From Candidatus Bacteroides merdigallinarum (GTDB taxonomy: Bacteria; Bacteroidota; Bacteroidia; Bacteroidales; Bacteroidaceae): a stretch of DNA of 36,588 nucleotides. Positions 16,123-24,697 of this stretch are shown here, piece by piece. Within the stretch, counting starts at the first letter, position 1; the number at the start of each line of letters is the position of its first letter. Location: contig DXBX01000086.1 in the NCBI GenBank assembly GCA_019116285.1, positions 1-36,588 on the forward strand, read 5' to 3'. The notes under the pieces are model-generated. The model was not told the origin of the DNA. It made no database searches and was given only the letters and a program-made list of their open reading frames with translations. A program made the translations under genes and the position numbers.

Positions 16123-17763
16123 ATGAAAAAGAATATATTGCTTTTTGCCATGGCTGCCTCGTTGCTGACCACCTCTTGCAGCGATTTTCTGGATGTGCAG
16201 CCTGAAGGAAATGCGACCACGGACCAGTATTTCATGAATGACCAGCAGGCTATAGATGCAGTGGATGCCTTATATGAGCGTTTCCATCAGGAAGTCTTAT
16301 ACGGTCGTGATTTGTTTGATGAGCAGATTGGTGCTAACGATGTCGTTTGGGGAAGAACTTGTGCTTTCTCTACATTAGCCACTTTTGAATATACCGGAGA
16401 TGAAGATCCGTTGGCAGATACATTTGATGCTTTGTATGTGGTGATGGCTCGTTCCAATTGGGTGATTGAACAGTTGTTGAATAAGCAAAAAAGTACCGCG
16501 TTAAGCGAAGTGGAAACCAGAAGCCTGGGCGAAGCCTATTTTACACGAGGTTGGGCTCATTTCCTGATAGCCTATCGCTATGGATTGGACGAACAAGGAG
16601 TACCTTTCGTGCGTTATGAGGATTTTCCGAATGGATACGATAACTCTATCCCGCCTCAGCGTGAGTCAGTGATAGAGAATTATCGCTTGATTATTGAAGA
16701 CATGGACAAGGCTATGGAATATTTGCCTCGTTTTGAGGAATATGATGCGTCCAATCAAGGTCGTGCCCATGACGCTGCTGCTGTGGCTTTCAAGGTAAAG
16801 GTCTATGCTTACTGGGCCACGTGGGATGAGACTAAATGGCAGGATGTAATCAATCTGGTGAATGACTTGGAAACAACTTATGGCCGCGACTTGGCGGATA
16901 CGTTCGCCCAGTTGTATTCATCTGATTTTGCAGACTATTGGAATAAGGAATATTTATGGTCTATTCCTAGCACTGGCGGTGCAGAAGGGGGAGGCTCCAA
17001 ATTCCCAGGTGTGATTCTTCAATACCAAGGTTGGGGAAAATATAACGGTTGGGGACAGTTGAAGCCAACCTATGACATCTATGAAGAAATGCTGAAAGAT
17101 GGAGAAGGGAATGACCGCATAGTGCGTTCTATTCTGGAGTATAATCAGGAATTCCAATATTTTGGAGAAACCATGCGGTTCTACGATCCTTCAGAGATAG
17201 AATCAGGTTTCATGATAAACAAATATATGGAACCCTTTGGCTTTGCCGATCCATTGGAAAATGGTTATGTAAATACTAATGGTGACTTTGGAACGGCACG
17301 TGTGAACTTCCCAGTTATACGTTTTGCTGAGATGTTGTTGTTCCGCGCAGAGGCCTATTTAATGACTAACCAAGCTGATTTGGCAACGAATGATTTGAAT
17401 CGCATTCGCAATCGTTCCAACTTGAATCCATTGGACCATACTGCTACGATGACAGATCTCTATCACGAACGTCGTTGTGAATTGGCTTTTGAGTTTACCG
17501 ACCATTTGTTTGATCTGAAGCGTTGGCATCGCTCTAGCAATGCGGAAATTAAGGAATTGGCTGCTGATGAATTGAATGCTAGTCATCGTGTTCGTAATTA
17601 TGTAAATCGTTCAGATCCGGAATCTTCTTATACAATTGGCGTTTATGGGGATTATATGAATAAGAGACCCTACGATGACCACTATATGGTATTCCCTTAT
17701 CCTTCAAATCAATTGGTAAACTCTAATGGTTTGTTGAATCAGAACCCTGGTTATAATCTGTGA
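16123..17763 (+). CDS. SusD/RagB-family surface glycan-binding lipoprotein
   Basis: A 546-aa lipoprotein with an SPII signal MKKNILLFAMAASLLTTSC (Cys19), followed by SDFLDVQPEGN, the classic SusD opening. TPR-like helices follow, and the C-terminal RagB part includes YHERRCELAFEFTDHLFDLKRW and ends NQNPGYNL. It forms the lid over the SusC channel and binds the glycan at the cell surface. The gene is AT-rich in codon use compared with the glycosidase genes downstream, like the middle of susC. A hairpin follows the stop codon and probably lets susCD be expressed more strongly than the enzymes. Confidence 0.95.
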   Translation: MKKNILLFAMAASLLTTSCSDFLDVQPEGNATTDQYFMNDQQAIDAVDALYERFHQEVLYGRDLFDEQIGANDVVWGRTCAFSTLATFEYTGDEDPLADTFDALYVVMARSNWVIEQLLNKQKSTALSEVETRSLGEAYFTRGWAHFLIAYRYGLDEQGVPFVRYEDFPNGYDNSIPPQRESVIENYRLIIEDMDKAMEYLPRFEEYDASNQGRAHDAAAVAFKVKVYAYWATWDETKWQDVINLVNDLETTYGRDLADTFAQLYSSDFADYWNKEYLWSIPSTGGAEGGGSKFPGVILQYQGWGKYNGWGQLKPTYDIYEEMLKDGEGNDRIVRSILEYNQEFQYFGETMRFYDPSEIESGFMINKYMEPFGFADPLENGYVNTNGDFGTARVNFPVIRFAEMLLFRAEAYLMTNQADLATNDLNRIRNRSNLNPLDHTATMTDLYHERRCELAFEFTDHLFDLKRWHRSSNAEIKELAADELNASHRVRNYVNRSDPESSYTIGVYGDYMNKRPYDDHYMVFPYPSNQLVNSNGLLNQNPGYNL

Positions 17764-17792
17764 GAGTAATGCTCGAAATATAATTAATTAAG

Positions 17793-17834
17793 AGTCTGCA
17801 AGGACGGGGATATCTATCCCTATTCTTGCAGACT
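17793..17834 (+). terminator. Hairpin after susD (attenuator or partial terminator)
   Basis: AGTCTGCAAG at 17793-17802 pairs exactly with CTTGCAGACT at 17825-17834, with an inner GGGATA/TATCCC stem. It is followed by only two more T and then CCC, so termination is probably partial. It sits between susD and the GH92 gene. Confidence 0.6.
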
Positions 17835-17861
17835 TTCCCATAAAATCAATCCAATAAGCTG

Positions 17862-20753
17862 ATGAAAACAAGAATTCTTGTAAGTGCTGCTCTTATCCTT
17901 GGTACGTGCCTGGCTTGCACGCCAGAGCGGCAGGCGAATGTAGACTATGTAGACCCGTTCATCGGGACGGGCTTTCACGGACATACTTATCCGGGAGCCA
18001 CGGTACCCCATGGCGCTGTACAGCTCAGTCCCGACACCCGTGCCGGCAACTGGGATGCCTGCGCCGGTTATCATTACAGCGACCAGACGCTGAAAGGCTT
18101 TTCGCACACCCACCTCAGCGGTACGGGGTGCATTGACCTGGGCGATCTCTTGTTCCGCCCCACTACCCAAATAATCAACCTGGAGGCTGACACTGTCTAC
18201 CGGGCAGCCGCCTTCTCCCACCAAAATGAAGAGGCTGAAGCGGGCTATTACAGCGTGATGCTTTCAGATGAACACATCAAGGCCGAACTGACCGCCACGA
18301 CCCACACGGGCGTACACCGCTACACCTTTCCCAAGGACGGTGAGGCCAGTATCATCGTGGATTGGACACACCTGCTGGACAACGAGCATATCTATGAAGC
18401 GTCCCTGAACCAATCTACAGAGAATGAACTGACCGGTATGCGCCGCACCCGCGGCTGGACGGACAACCAGTATATATACTTTGCGGCCCAGTTCTCCAAA
18501 CCTTTCCAAGCCACAAAGTTTGGCAAAGACGGACGAATGGCAGTACTTTCCTTCGACCATACTGACGGACAACCTGTAGTTGTTAAAGTCGGCATTTCAA
18601 CTGTAAGCGTGGACAACGCCCGCCGGAATCTGGAAGCCGAGGTGAAGGACTTCGACTTTGATGCCGTGCGTGCCGCTGCCCGCAACCAATGGGAACAGGC
18701 ACTTGATATCATTCATGTGGAAGGTGGTACGGAAGCCGAATTGACCAACTTCTACACGGCTTTGTATCATACCCTGGTGGTTCCCAATACCGTGAGCGAT
18801 GTCAGCGGACAATATCGCCGCCACAATATGGAAATCGGTCAACTGCCCGAAGGACAAGTGCGCTATAACACGTTCTCCCTGTGGGACACTTTCCGCGCCT
18901 GGAATCCGCTGATGACCCTGACGGATACCACGCTGGTTAACGCAATGATCAATTCCTTCCTCGACATTTACGATGCTTCGGGCGAACTGCCTATTTGGTC
19001 GCTGTCTGCCGGAGAAACGGGCACGATGATCGGCTACCATTCCGTTTCCGTCATCGTCGACGCCTACCTGAAGGGCATCCGCGGCTTCGATGCAGAGAAA
19101 GCTTTGGAAGCCATGGCCGTTTCCGCCGAGAAGAACGAGAAGGGGGCCGACTACTACGTGAAGAACGGCTTCATCCCTGCCAACATCAAGAAGGAATCCA
19201 TCTCCTGTCTGTTGGAATTTGCCTACGATGACTGGTGCATCGCCCAGATGGCTAAGGCTATGGGTCGCGATGATGTGTATGCCACCTTCATCGAACGCTC
19301 GCAGAACTACATCAACGTATTCGACGGCTCTACCCGCTTCTTCCGCCCCAAGCGTGAGGACGGCAACTGGGAGACTCCCTTCAATCCCGTAGAAGTGGGC
19401 CGCGCCTATACCGAGGCCACAGCTTGGCAATACCGCTTCTTTGTGCCGCACGATGTGAACGGCATGATGCAACTCTTCGGCGGCATGCCCCGGTTCACGG
19501 CCGATCTGGACTCCATCTTCACCGTTACTCAGCAAGTGGACGGCGACTTGGTGGACATCACGGGCCTCATCGGACAATACGTGCATGGAAACGAGCCGAG
19601 CCACCATATTGCTTACTTATATAATTATGTAGGTCAGCCTTGGAAGACGCAACAGATGACACGCCGTCTGCTGGACGAGATGTATGCTCCCACTCCCGAA
19701 GGCATTATCGGCAACGAGGACTGCGGACAGATGTCGGCTTGGTACATCCTCTCGGCACTGGGTTTCTATTCCGTTTGCCCGGGCACAGGTGAATTTGCCT
19801 TGACTACCCCGCTCTTCGAGAAGGCTGTGCTGACCTTGGCTAACGGCAAGACGCTGACCGTCACGGCCAACAATCCCCGTAAGAACATCTATATAGATAA
19901 AGTGGAATTGAACGGCAAGTCCATCGACGTGAACTACATCACCTACGCCCAACTGATGGAAGGCGGCGAACTGCGCTTCACCCTGACCAATCAGCCCAAC
20001 ACCCAGCGTGGCACGTCCGCCGAGGCAGCCCCGTACTCCTACACGAACGAGGCCACGGTTTCCATCCCCTACGTGGACAAGGACCTGAACCTCTTCCTGG
20101 ACAAGGTGAGTGTGACGCTGGCCACGACCACAGCCGGTGCCCAAATCCATTATACCTTGGATGGCACCGAGCCGACGGAAGCCTCACCCGTCTACAGCCA
20201 GCCCATTGAATTGACTCGCACCACGCAGCTGAAGGCCAAAGGCTTCAAGGACGGTTTCCGTCCCAGCCGCACACTCTCCATTGAGGCCACCAAGGCGGAA
20301 CTGAAACCGGCTCTGTCCGTGCAGCCCGCAAAGAACGGTACTTCCTATCAGTACTATGAAGGCTTGTACCAGTGTGTGGCTGACATCGCCAAGACCCGTT
20401 TACTAGCGCAAGGTACCCTGCCCGAACCTTCCATCAAGGGCGCAAAGCAGGCAGACCACTTCGCCTTCATCTTCACGGGCTACCTCCATGTGCCGGAAGA
20501 CGGAGTCTACACGTTTATGACTCGTTCGGACGACGGCAGCGTGCTCTACATTGACAACACGTTGGTGGTGAACAACGACGGCTCGCACGCCGCCATTCCC
20601 GCCACGGGGATGATTGCCCTCCAAAAAGGTTTCCATGCCTACAAGCTGATGTATATAGAGGATTATGAAGGCGAGCACCTCAGCTGGGCTTGGCAATTGC
20701 CTTCGGCTGAAAAACTGGAGCAAATTCCCGCCTCGGCCTTATACCTGAAATAG
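17862..20753 (+). CDS. GH92 alpha-mannosidase lipoprotein with C-terminal PA14 module
   Basis: A 963-aa protein with a lipobox ending at Cys19 (LGTCLAC). Residues 27-735 form the GH92 fold: YVDPFIGTGFHGHTYPGA, GAVQLSPDTR, FSHTHLSGTG, TEATAWQY (Glu518), HGNEPSHHIAYLYNY and GNEDCGQMSAWY. These blocks carry the acids and the calcium site of this inverting, Ca-dependent exo-alpha-mannosidase family. The bond (1,2; 1,3; 1,4; 1,6 or mannosyl-phosphate) cannot be told from sequence. Residues about 745-812 look like a chitobiase-type FN3 domain (YTLDGTEPTEASPVYSQPI). Residues about 815-963 form a PA14-like module also present in the phosphoesterase at 28520. Likely first exo-enzyme of the pathway, surface or periplasm. 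Confidence 0.93.
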   Translation: MKTRILVSAALILGTCLACTPERQANVDYVDPFIGTGFHGHTYPGATVPHGAVQLSPDTRAGNWDACAGYHYSDQTLKGFSHTHLSGTGCIDLGDLLFRPTTQIINLEADTVYRAAAFSHQNEEAEAGYYSVMLSDEHIKAELTATTHTGVHRYTFPKDGEASIIVDWTHLLDNEHIYEASLNQSTENELTGMRRTRGWTDNQYIYFAAQFSKPFQATKFGKDGRMAVLSFDHTDGQPVVVKVGISTVSVDNARRNLEAEVKDFDFDAVRAAARNQWEQALDIIHVEGGTEAELTNFYTALYHTLVVPNTVSDVSGQYRRHNMEIGQLPEGQVRYNTFSLWDTFRAWNPLMTLTDTTLVNAMINSFLDIYDASGELPIWSLSAGETGTMIGYHSVSVIVDAYLKGIRGFDAEKALEAMAVSAEKNEKGADYYVKNGFIPANIKKESISCLLEFAYDDWCIAQMAKAMGRDDVYATFIERSQNYINVFDGSTRFFRPKREDGNWETPFNPVEVGRAYTEATAWQYRFFVPHDVNGMMQLFGGMPRFTADLDSIFTVTQQVDGDLVDITGLIGQYVHGNEPSHHIAYLYNYVGQPWKTQQMTRRLLDEMYAPTPEGIIGNEDCGQMSAWYILSALGFYSVCPGTGEFALTTPLFEKAVLTLANGKTLTVTANNPRKNIYIDKVELNGKSIDVNYITYAQLMEGGELRFTLTNQPNTQRGTSAEAAPYSYTNEATVSIPYVDKDLNLFLDKVSVTLATTTAGAQIHYTLDGTEPTEASPVYSQPIELTRTTQLKAKGFKDGFRPSRTLSIEATKAELKPALSVQPAKNGTSYQYYEGLYQCVADIAKTRLLAQGTLPEPSIKGAKQADHFAFIFTGYLHVPEDGVYTFMTRSDDGSVLYIDNTLVVNNDGSHAAIPATGMIALQKGFHAYKLMYIEDYEGEHLSWAWQLPSAEKLEQIPASALYLK

Positions 20754-20762
20754 AGAAAGGAT

Positions 20763-20770
20763 TAACTTTG
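20763..20770 (+). promoter_or_regulatory. Possible internal -7 box before the EEP gene
   Basis: TAACTTTG matches TAnnTTTG in the 41-bp gap between the GH92 and EEP genes, 25 bp before the start codon. An internal promoter is possible but a chance match cannot be excluded. Confidence 0.3.
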
Positions 20771-20794
20771 CAGACTAAAAAGAACTGAGCAGAT

Positions 20795-21664
20795 ATGAAG
20801 AAGATTTATTTGTTGATTTTGCCGTTCCTGGTTGCTGCATGCGGCCAGGGAGGTCAGCAGGCCACCGTACAGACGGACGATCCTGTCAATGTGATGTCGT
20901 TCAACGTCCGTTATGACAATCCGGATGACAGCCTGAACAATTGGAACGATCGTAAGGATCGTGTGGCTAATGCCATCCGTTTCTATGATGCGGACATCGT
21001 GGGTACCCAGGAGGTGTTGCACAACCAAATGGAAGACCTCCGCCAACGCCTGCCGGGCTATGAGTCCATCGGCGTAGGCCGCGAGGATGGTAAGGAAGCC
21101 GGTGAATACAGTGCCTTGTGGTATCGCAAAGATCGCTTCACTGCAAAAGATAGCGGCTGGTTCTGGCTGAGCGAGACGCCCGAAGTGGCCGGCTCAAAGG
21201 GGTGGGACGGTGCCTGCGAACGCATCGCCACTTGGGCAAAATTGCAAGACAAGCTGACGGGCAAGGAACTCTTTGTGCTGAACACGCACCTGGACCATGT
21301 GGGTGTAGCTGCCCGTCGCGAAGGCGTCAAGCTGGTATTGGACAAGATTCAGGAGCTTGGTGGTGATCTGCCGGTAATTCTGACAGGCGACTTCAACGCC
21401 GAACCGGAATCGGACGTCATCAAGCAAGTGACAGACACGGCCGACCCCAAACACCTGACCGACGCACGCACCGTAGCCGACTTGGTTTACGGACCGAACT
21501 GGACGTTCCACGACTTTGGCAATGTTCCCTTCGAGCACCGCGAACGCATCGACTACATCTTCGTAAAGAACGGCCTCGAAGTGCTGAAGTACGGCATCCT
21601 GGCCGAGACCGAAGGATATGCCTACCTGTCTGACCATGCGCCGGTGCTGGTAAGTGTGAAGTAA
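20795..21664 (+). CDS. Endonuclease/exonuclease/phosphatase-family lipoprotein
   Basis: A 289-aa lipoprotein (LVAAC, Cys16) with a complete EEP fold. Metal and catalytic residues are visible as SFNVRYDN (Asn37), GTQEVL (Glu73), NTHLDHVG (Asn163, His165), LTGDFNAEPES (Asp199, Asn201), DYIFV and SDHAPVLV (Asp280, His281). Secreted EEP proteins of Bacteroidetes act on sugar phosphates or phosphodiesters rather than DNA as far as is known; the exact substrate here is not. Its place between GH92 and alkaline phosphatase genes suggests it removes a phosphodiester substituent, such as phosphoethanolamine or a glycosyl phosphate, from the glycan. Confidence 0.88.
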   Translation: MKKIYLLILPFLVAACGQGGQQATVQTDDPVNVMSFNVRYDNPDDSLNNWNDRKDRVANAIRFYDADIVGTQEVLHNQMEDLRQRLPGYESIGVGREDGKEAGEYSALWYRKDRFTAKDSGWFWLSETPEVAGSKGWDGACERIATWAKLQDKLTGKELFVLNTHLDHVGVAARREGVKLVLDKIQELGGDLPVILTGDFNAEPESDVIKQVTDTADPKHLTDARTVADLVYGPNWTFHDFGNVPFEHRERIDYIFVKNGLEVLKYGILAETEGYAYLSDHAPVLVSVK

Positions 21665-21686
21665 AAACCTTTAAAAACCAATCGTG

Positions 21687-22832
21687 ATGAACAGTATAAT
21701 GAACCGCTGCCTCGTAGCAGCTTTGGCGCTGGCTCTGATGCCCGGCGCAATCTCAGCACAAAGCCGTCGTGACAAAGAACAAACATACGTGATGGAACAC
21801 CCGTATGAGGTGACCAAGATAACCCCGCCGCAAGGCAAGAAGGTGAAGAATGTCATCCTGATGATAGGCGACGGCATGAGCCTGATGCACGTCTACTCCG
21901 CCTGGACGGCCAACCGTGGCAAGCTCTTCCTGACGGACAACTGCCAGGCCGTGGGCCTCTCGAAGACCTACTGCGCCAACCGCCTGATCACTGACTCCGG
22001 CGCAGGCGGCACCGCCATGGCCATCGGACAGAAGACCTTATATCATGCAGTCGGCGTGGACACTTTGGGCAATCCTCAACCGTCCCTCATCAATCTGGCT
22101 GCCGACAAGGGCCTGTCCACCGGCATTGCCGTGACTTGCCGCCTGTGGGATGCTACCCCAGCCGACTTCTGCTGCCACAACATCGACCGTGACCAGGAAG
22201 AAGCCATCGTGGCCGATTATGTGAACAGTCCCGTGCAGTACGTTTTCGGTGGCGGTGCTAAGCTGTTCAAGAACCGCACAGACGGTCGCGACCTCTTTGC
22301 CGAACTTCGCGCCAAGGGCTATCAGACACCCAAGACGTGGGAGGAACTGACTCAAATCAAGAGCGGCAAAGTGTTCGCCGTGCCTTACGAAGTGGATACC
22401 CCCGTGCCAGCCGAACGCGGCGACCTCCTGGCCCGCGCCTCGCTGAAAGGTCTCGACCTGCTGGATCAGAATGAGAAGGGCTTCTTCATGATGATCGAAG
22501 GCTCCCAGCTGGACGACTATGGCCACTTTAACGACCTGGACATGCTGATGCAGGAGACGCACGACTTCGACCGCACCATCGGCGCCATCTATGAGTGGGC
22601 TGCCCGCGACGGCGAAACGCTGGTTATCGTCACGGCAGACCATGAGACGGGTGGCTTGACCCTCGTGGGCGGCGACCTGAAGGAAGGCAAGATTATAGGC
22701 AAGTTCTCCACTGGCGACCACAGCGGCGTCATGGTGCCCGTCTATGCCTTCGGCCCCGGTGCCCAGGAATTCACCGGCGTCTACGAAAACAGCGACATCT
22801 TCCACAAAATCAAGAAGGTGCTCGGACTGTAA
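21687..22832 (+). CDS. Secreted alkaline phosphatase (PhoA superfamily)
   Basis: A 381-aa protein with a signal peptide (ALMPGAISAQ, cut near residue 25). The alkaline phosphatase core is present: NVILMIGDGM (Asp62, metal), TDSGAGGTAMAIGQKT with the nucleophile Ser104, EGSQLDDYGHFND (metal ligands), VTADHETGG and STGDHSG. The nucleophile loop reads DSGAGGTA rather than the common DSAASATA, so specificity may differ from PhoA. It should release inorganic phosphate from monoesters in the periplasm, a sensible partner for upstream diesterases. The frame allows a GTG start at 21684; I chose the ATG at 21687. Confidence 0.9.
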   Translation: MNSIMNRCLVAALALALMPGAISAQSRRDKEQTYVMEHPYEVTKITPPQGKKVKNVILMIGDGMSLMHVYSAWTANRGKLFLTDNCQAVGLSKTYCANRLITDSGAGGTAMAIGQKTLYHAVGVDTLGNPQPSLINLAADKGLSTGIAVTCRLWDATPADFCCHNIDRDQEEAIVADYVNSPVQYVFGGGAKLFKNRTDGRDLFAELRAKGYQTPKTWEELTQIKSGKVFAVPYEVDTPVPAERGDLLARASLKGLDLLDQNEKGFFMMIEGSQLDDYGHFNDLDMLMQETHDFDRTIGAIYEWAARDGETLVIVTADHETGGLTLVGGDLKEGKIIGKFSTGDHSGVMVPVYAFGPGAQEFTGVYENSDIFHKIKKVLGL

Positions 22833-22839
22833 ACCATTG

Positions 22840-22852
22840 CGGGCAAAGCCCG
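22840..22852 (+). promoter_or_regulatory. Short GC hairpin after the alkaline phosphatase gene
   Basis: CGGGC AAA GCCCG followed by AT-rich sequence (ATAAATTATTATTT), 8 bp after the stop codon. The stem is only 5 bp with a 3-nt loop, so any termination would be weak. Confidence 0.3.
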
Positions 22853-22896
22853 ATAAATTATTATTTACCTACTCATTTAAAAACAACTTCCGCCTC

Positions 22897-24504
22897 ATGC
22901 AGAGACACTTCTTCTTTACCTTGTTGCTTTGCTTGGCCTTTGCCGTCCGGGTGGACGCGCAAAGCTGCGGCAACGACGAGAAATACCACCTGCCCTACAA
23001 GAACACGTATGTCAAGGAGCCTTTGGTCACGGAGAACGAATACCGCGTGGCCAAGCCCCAAGTCATCACCCCCAAGAGCTTCGCAGAAGCCAAACAGATC
23101 TTGCCCAATCCCATCTGGGCGGGACATCCGAAAGAAATTGAAATGTACTGGCGTGCCTGGGAGATTGCTGTGGGCAACATCCGCGCTCCGCAGGAAGGCT
23201 CGGGCTTCGTCTCCAGCTACCTGGACACGGCCTACAACGGCAACATCTTCATGTGGGACTCCTCGTTCATGCTGATGTTCGCCCGCTACGGTGCGCGGTT
23301 CTTCCCCTTCCAGCAGACGCTGGATAACTTCTATGCCAAGCAACATCCCGACGGCTTCATCTGTCGCGAGATCAAGGCCGACGGTGCCGACTGCTTCGAG
23401 CGTTACGACCCCACCAGCACCGGGCCCAACCTGATGCCGTGGTGCGAGATGGTTTACTATCATCAATTCGGCGACACAGAGCGCCTGCACAAGATTTTCC
23501 CCGCCCTCTGCGCCTACTACAAGTGGCTGCGCCTGAACCACACGTGGCGCAACGGCATGTACTGGTCCAGCGGCTGGGGTACGGGGATGGACAACATGCC
23601 CCGCGTGCCCGAGGAATACAGCCCCATCTACAGCCACGGCCACATGATCTGGCTGGACACCAATCTGCAACAACTCTTTACAGCCAACCTCCTGCTCCAG
23701 ATGGGCTTCTACCTGGAGCGTTGGCAGGAAATCGAGGACTTCGAGGACGAGGCCAAGATGTTGAAGAAGTACATCCGCGAGAATCTGTGGGACGAGAAGA
23801 CAGGCTTCCTCTACGACCAATATGCCGACGGCTCGCTCTGCACCACGCAGGGCATCGGTGCCTACTGGGCTTTGTACACCGACGTGCTGGACAGCACCCG
23901 CCTGGACCGTCTGGTAGCCCACTTGGAGGACACCGCCACCTTCAACCGCCCGGGACGAGTCCCCTCGCTGGCGGCCAATCATCCCAAATACAAGGCGAAC
24001 GGCCGCTACTGGCAAGGCGGCATCTGGCCCGGCACCAACTACATGGTGATGCGCGGACTGGTGGAGAAGGGCTACCGCCGTCTGGCGCGTGAAATCTGTC
24101 TGAACCACTACGCCGAGGTGCTGCAAGTCTACAAGAACACCGGCACCTTCTGGGAATACTATGCCCCCGAGACGGCCGCTCCCGGCTTCATGGCCCGCAA
24201 GGAGTTTGTCGGCTGGGCCGGCCTGCCGCCCATCGCGGAGCTGATAGAGTTTATCATCGGCATCCGGGGCGACTACGTGGAGCGCGAAATTGTCTGGGAC
24301 TTGAACCTGACGGAGGAAAACGGCATCGAGCGTTATCCCTTCGGCCCGGACGGAATGATCGACCTCAAGGCGGACGCACGCCGCTCGCCCGACGCCGAAC
24401 CGCGCATCACGGTCAACACCAACATCCCCTTCACGCTGGTTGTGCTTTATGGGGACAAGGAAAAACGGATAGAAGTGACTCCCGGACAGCGGATTTATCC
24501 GTAA
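22897..24504 (+). CDS. Secreted GH63/GH37-like (MGH1-type) (alpha/alpha)6 glycosidase
   Basis: A 535-aa protein with a signal peptide (FAVRVDAQ). The blocks NGNIFMWDSSFMLMFARYG, SSGWGTGMDNMPRVP, WQGGIWPGTNYMVMRGL and NTGTFWEYYAPE are those of trehalase/glucosidase-I-like (alpha/alpha)6 enzymes, in which an Asp and a Glu in such loops act as acid and base. Family members hydrolyse alpha-linked glucose or mannose (trehalose, N-glycan glucose, mannosylglycerate). I cannot say which applies here. In this locus an alpha-mannoside or an alpha-glucosyl cap is expected. The frame is open to 22744, overlapping the phosphatase gene; the ATG at 22897 gives the signal peptide. Confidence 0.78.
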   Translation: MQRHFFFTLLLCLAFAVRVDAQSCGNDEKYHLPYKNTYVKEPLVTENEYRVAKPQVITPKSFAEAKQILPNPIWAGHPKEIEMYWRAWEIAVGNIRAPQEGSGFVSSYLDTAYNGNIFMWDSSFMLMFARYGARFFPFQQTLDNFYAKQHPDGFICREIKADGADCFERYDPTSTGPNLMPWCEMVYYHQFGDTERLHKIFPALCAYYKWLRLNHTWRNGMYWSSGWGTGMDNMPRVPEEYSPIYSHGHMIWLDTNLQQLFTANLLLQMGFYLERWQEIEDFEDEAKMLKKYIRENLWDEKTGFLYDQYADGSLCTTQGIGAYWALYTDVLDSTRLDRLVAHLEDTATFNRPGRVPSLAANHPKYKANGRYWQGGIWPGTNYMVMRGLVEKGYRRLAREICLNHYAEVLQVYKNTGTFWEYYAPETAAPGFMARKEFVGWAGLPPIAELIEFIIGIRGDYVEREIVWDLNLTEENGIERYPFGPDGMIDLKADARRSPDAEPRITVNTNIPFTLVVLYGDKEKRIEVTPGQRIYP

Positions 24505-24519
24505 GCGCTCCGGATACTT

Positions 24520-24630
24520 ATCCGCAGGTGTTGTGGATAGGTATCCGCAGGTGTTGCGGATGGGTATCCGCAGGTGTTGCGGATGGGTATCCGCAGATGT
24601 TGCGGATGAGTATCCGCAGATGTTGCGGAT
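24520..24630 (+). repeat. Five-copy 23-bp tandem array of hairpins
   Basis: Units start with ATCCGCA at 24520, 24543, 24566, 24589 and 24612. Each is ATCCGCA, a 5-nt loop (GGTGT in the first three, GATGT in the last two) and TGCGGAT, followed by a 4-nt linker (AGGT, GGGT, GGGT, GAGT). Each unit can fold as a 7-bp hairpin in DNA or RNA; the first has one C-to-T change that still pairs as G-U. The array starts 16 bp after the GH63-like stop and precedes the GH125 gene by 67 bp. Confidence 0.95.
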
Positions 24631-24697
24631 ACCATCGAGCGCGGTTCTCAATTACTATCGGGCAAAGTTTTTGATTACACCTATATAATATATACTT

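Noticed and set aside
24520..24630. CRISPR array
   Set aside because: Units are contiguous at 23 bp with only 4-nt linkers, so there are no spacers, and no cas gene is present.
22873..24651. 592-codon open frame on the minus strand
   Set aside because: It is antisense to the GH63-like gene, has repetitive Val/Gly/Leu-rich composition without domains, and runs through the hairpin array. It is explained by GC-rich third positions of the real gene.
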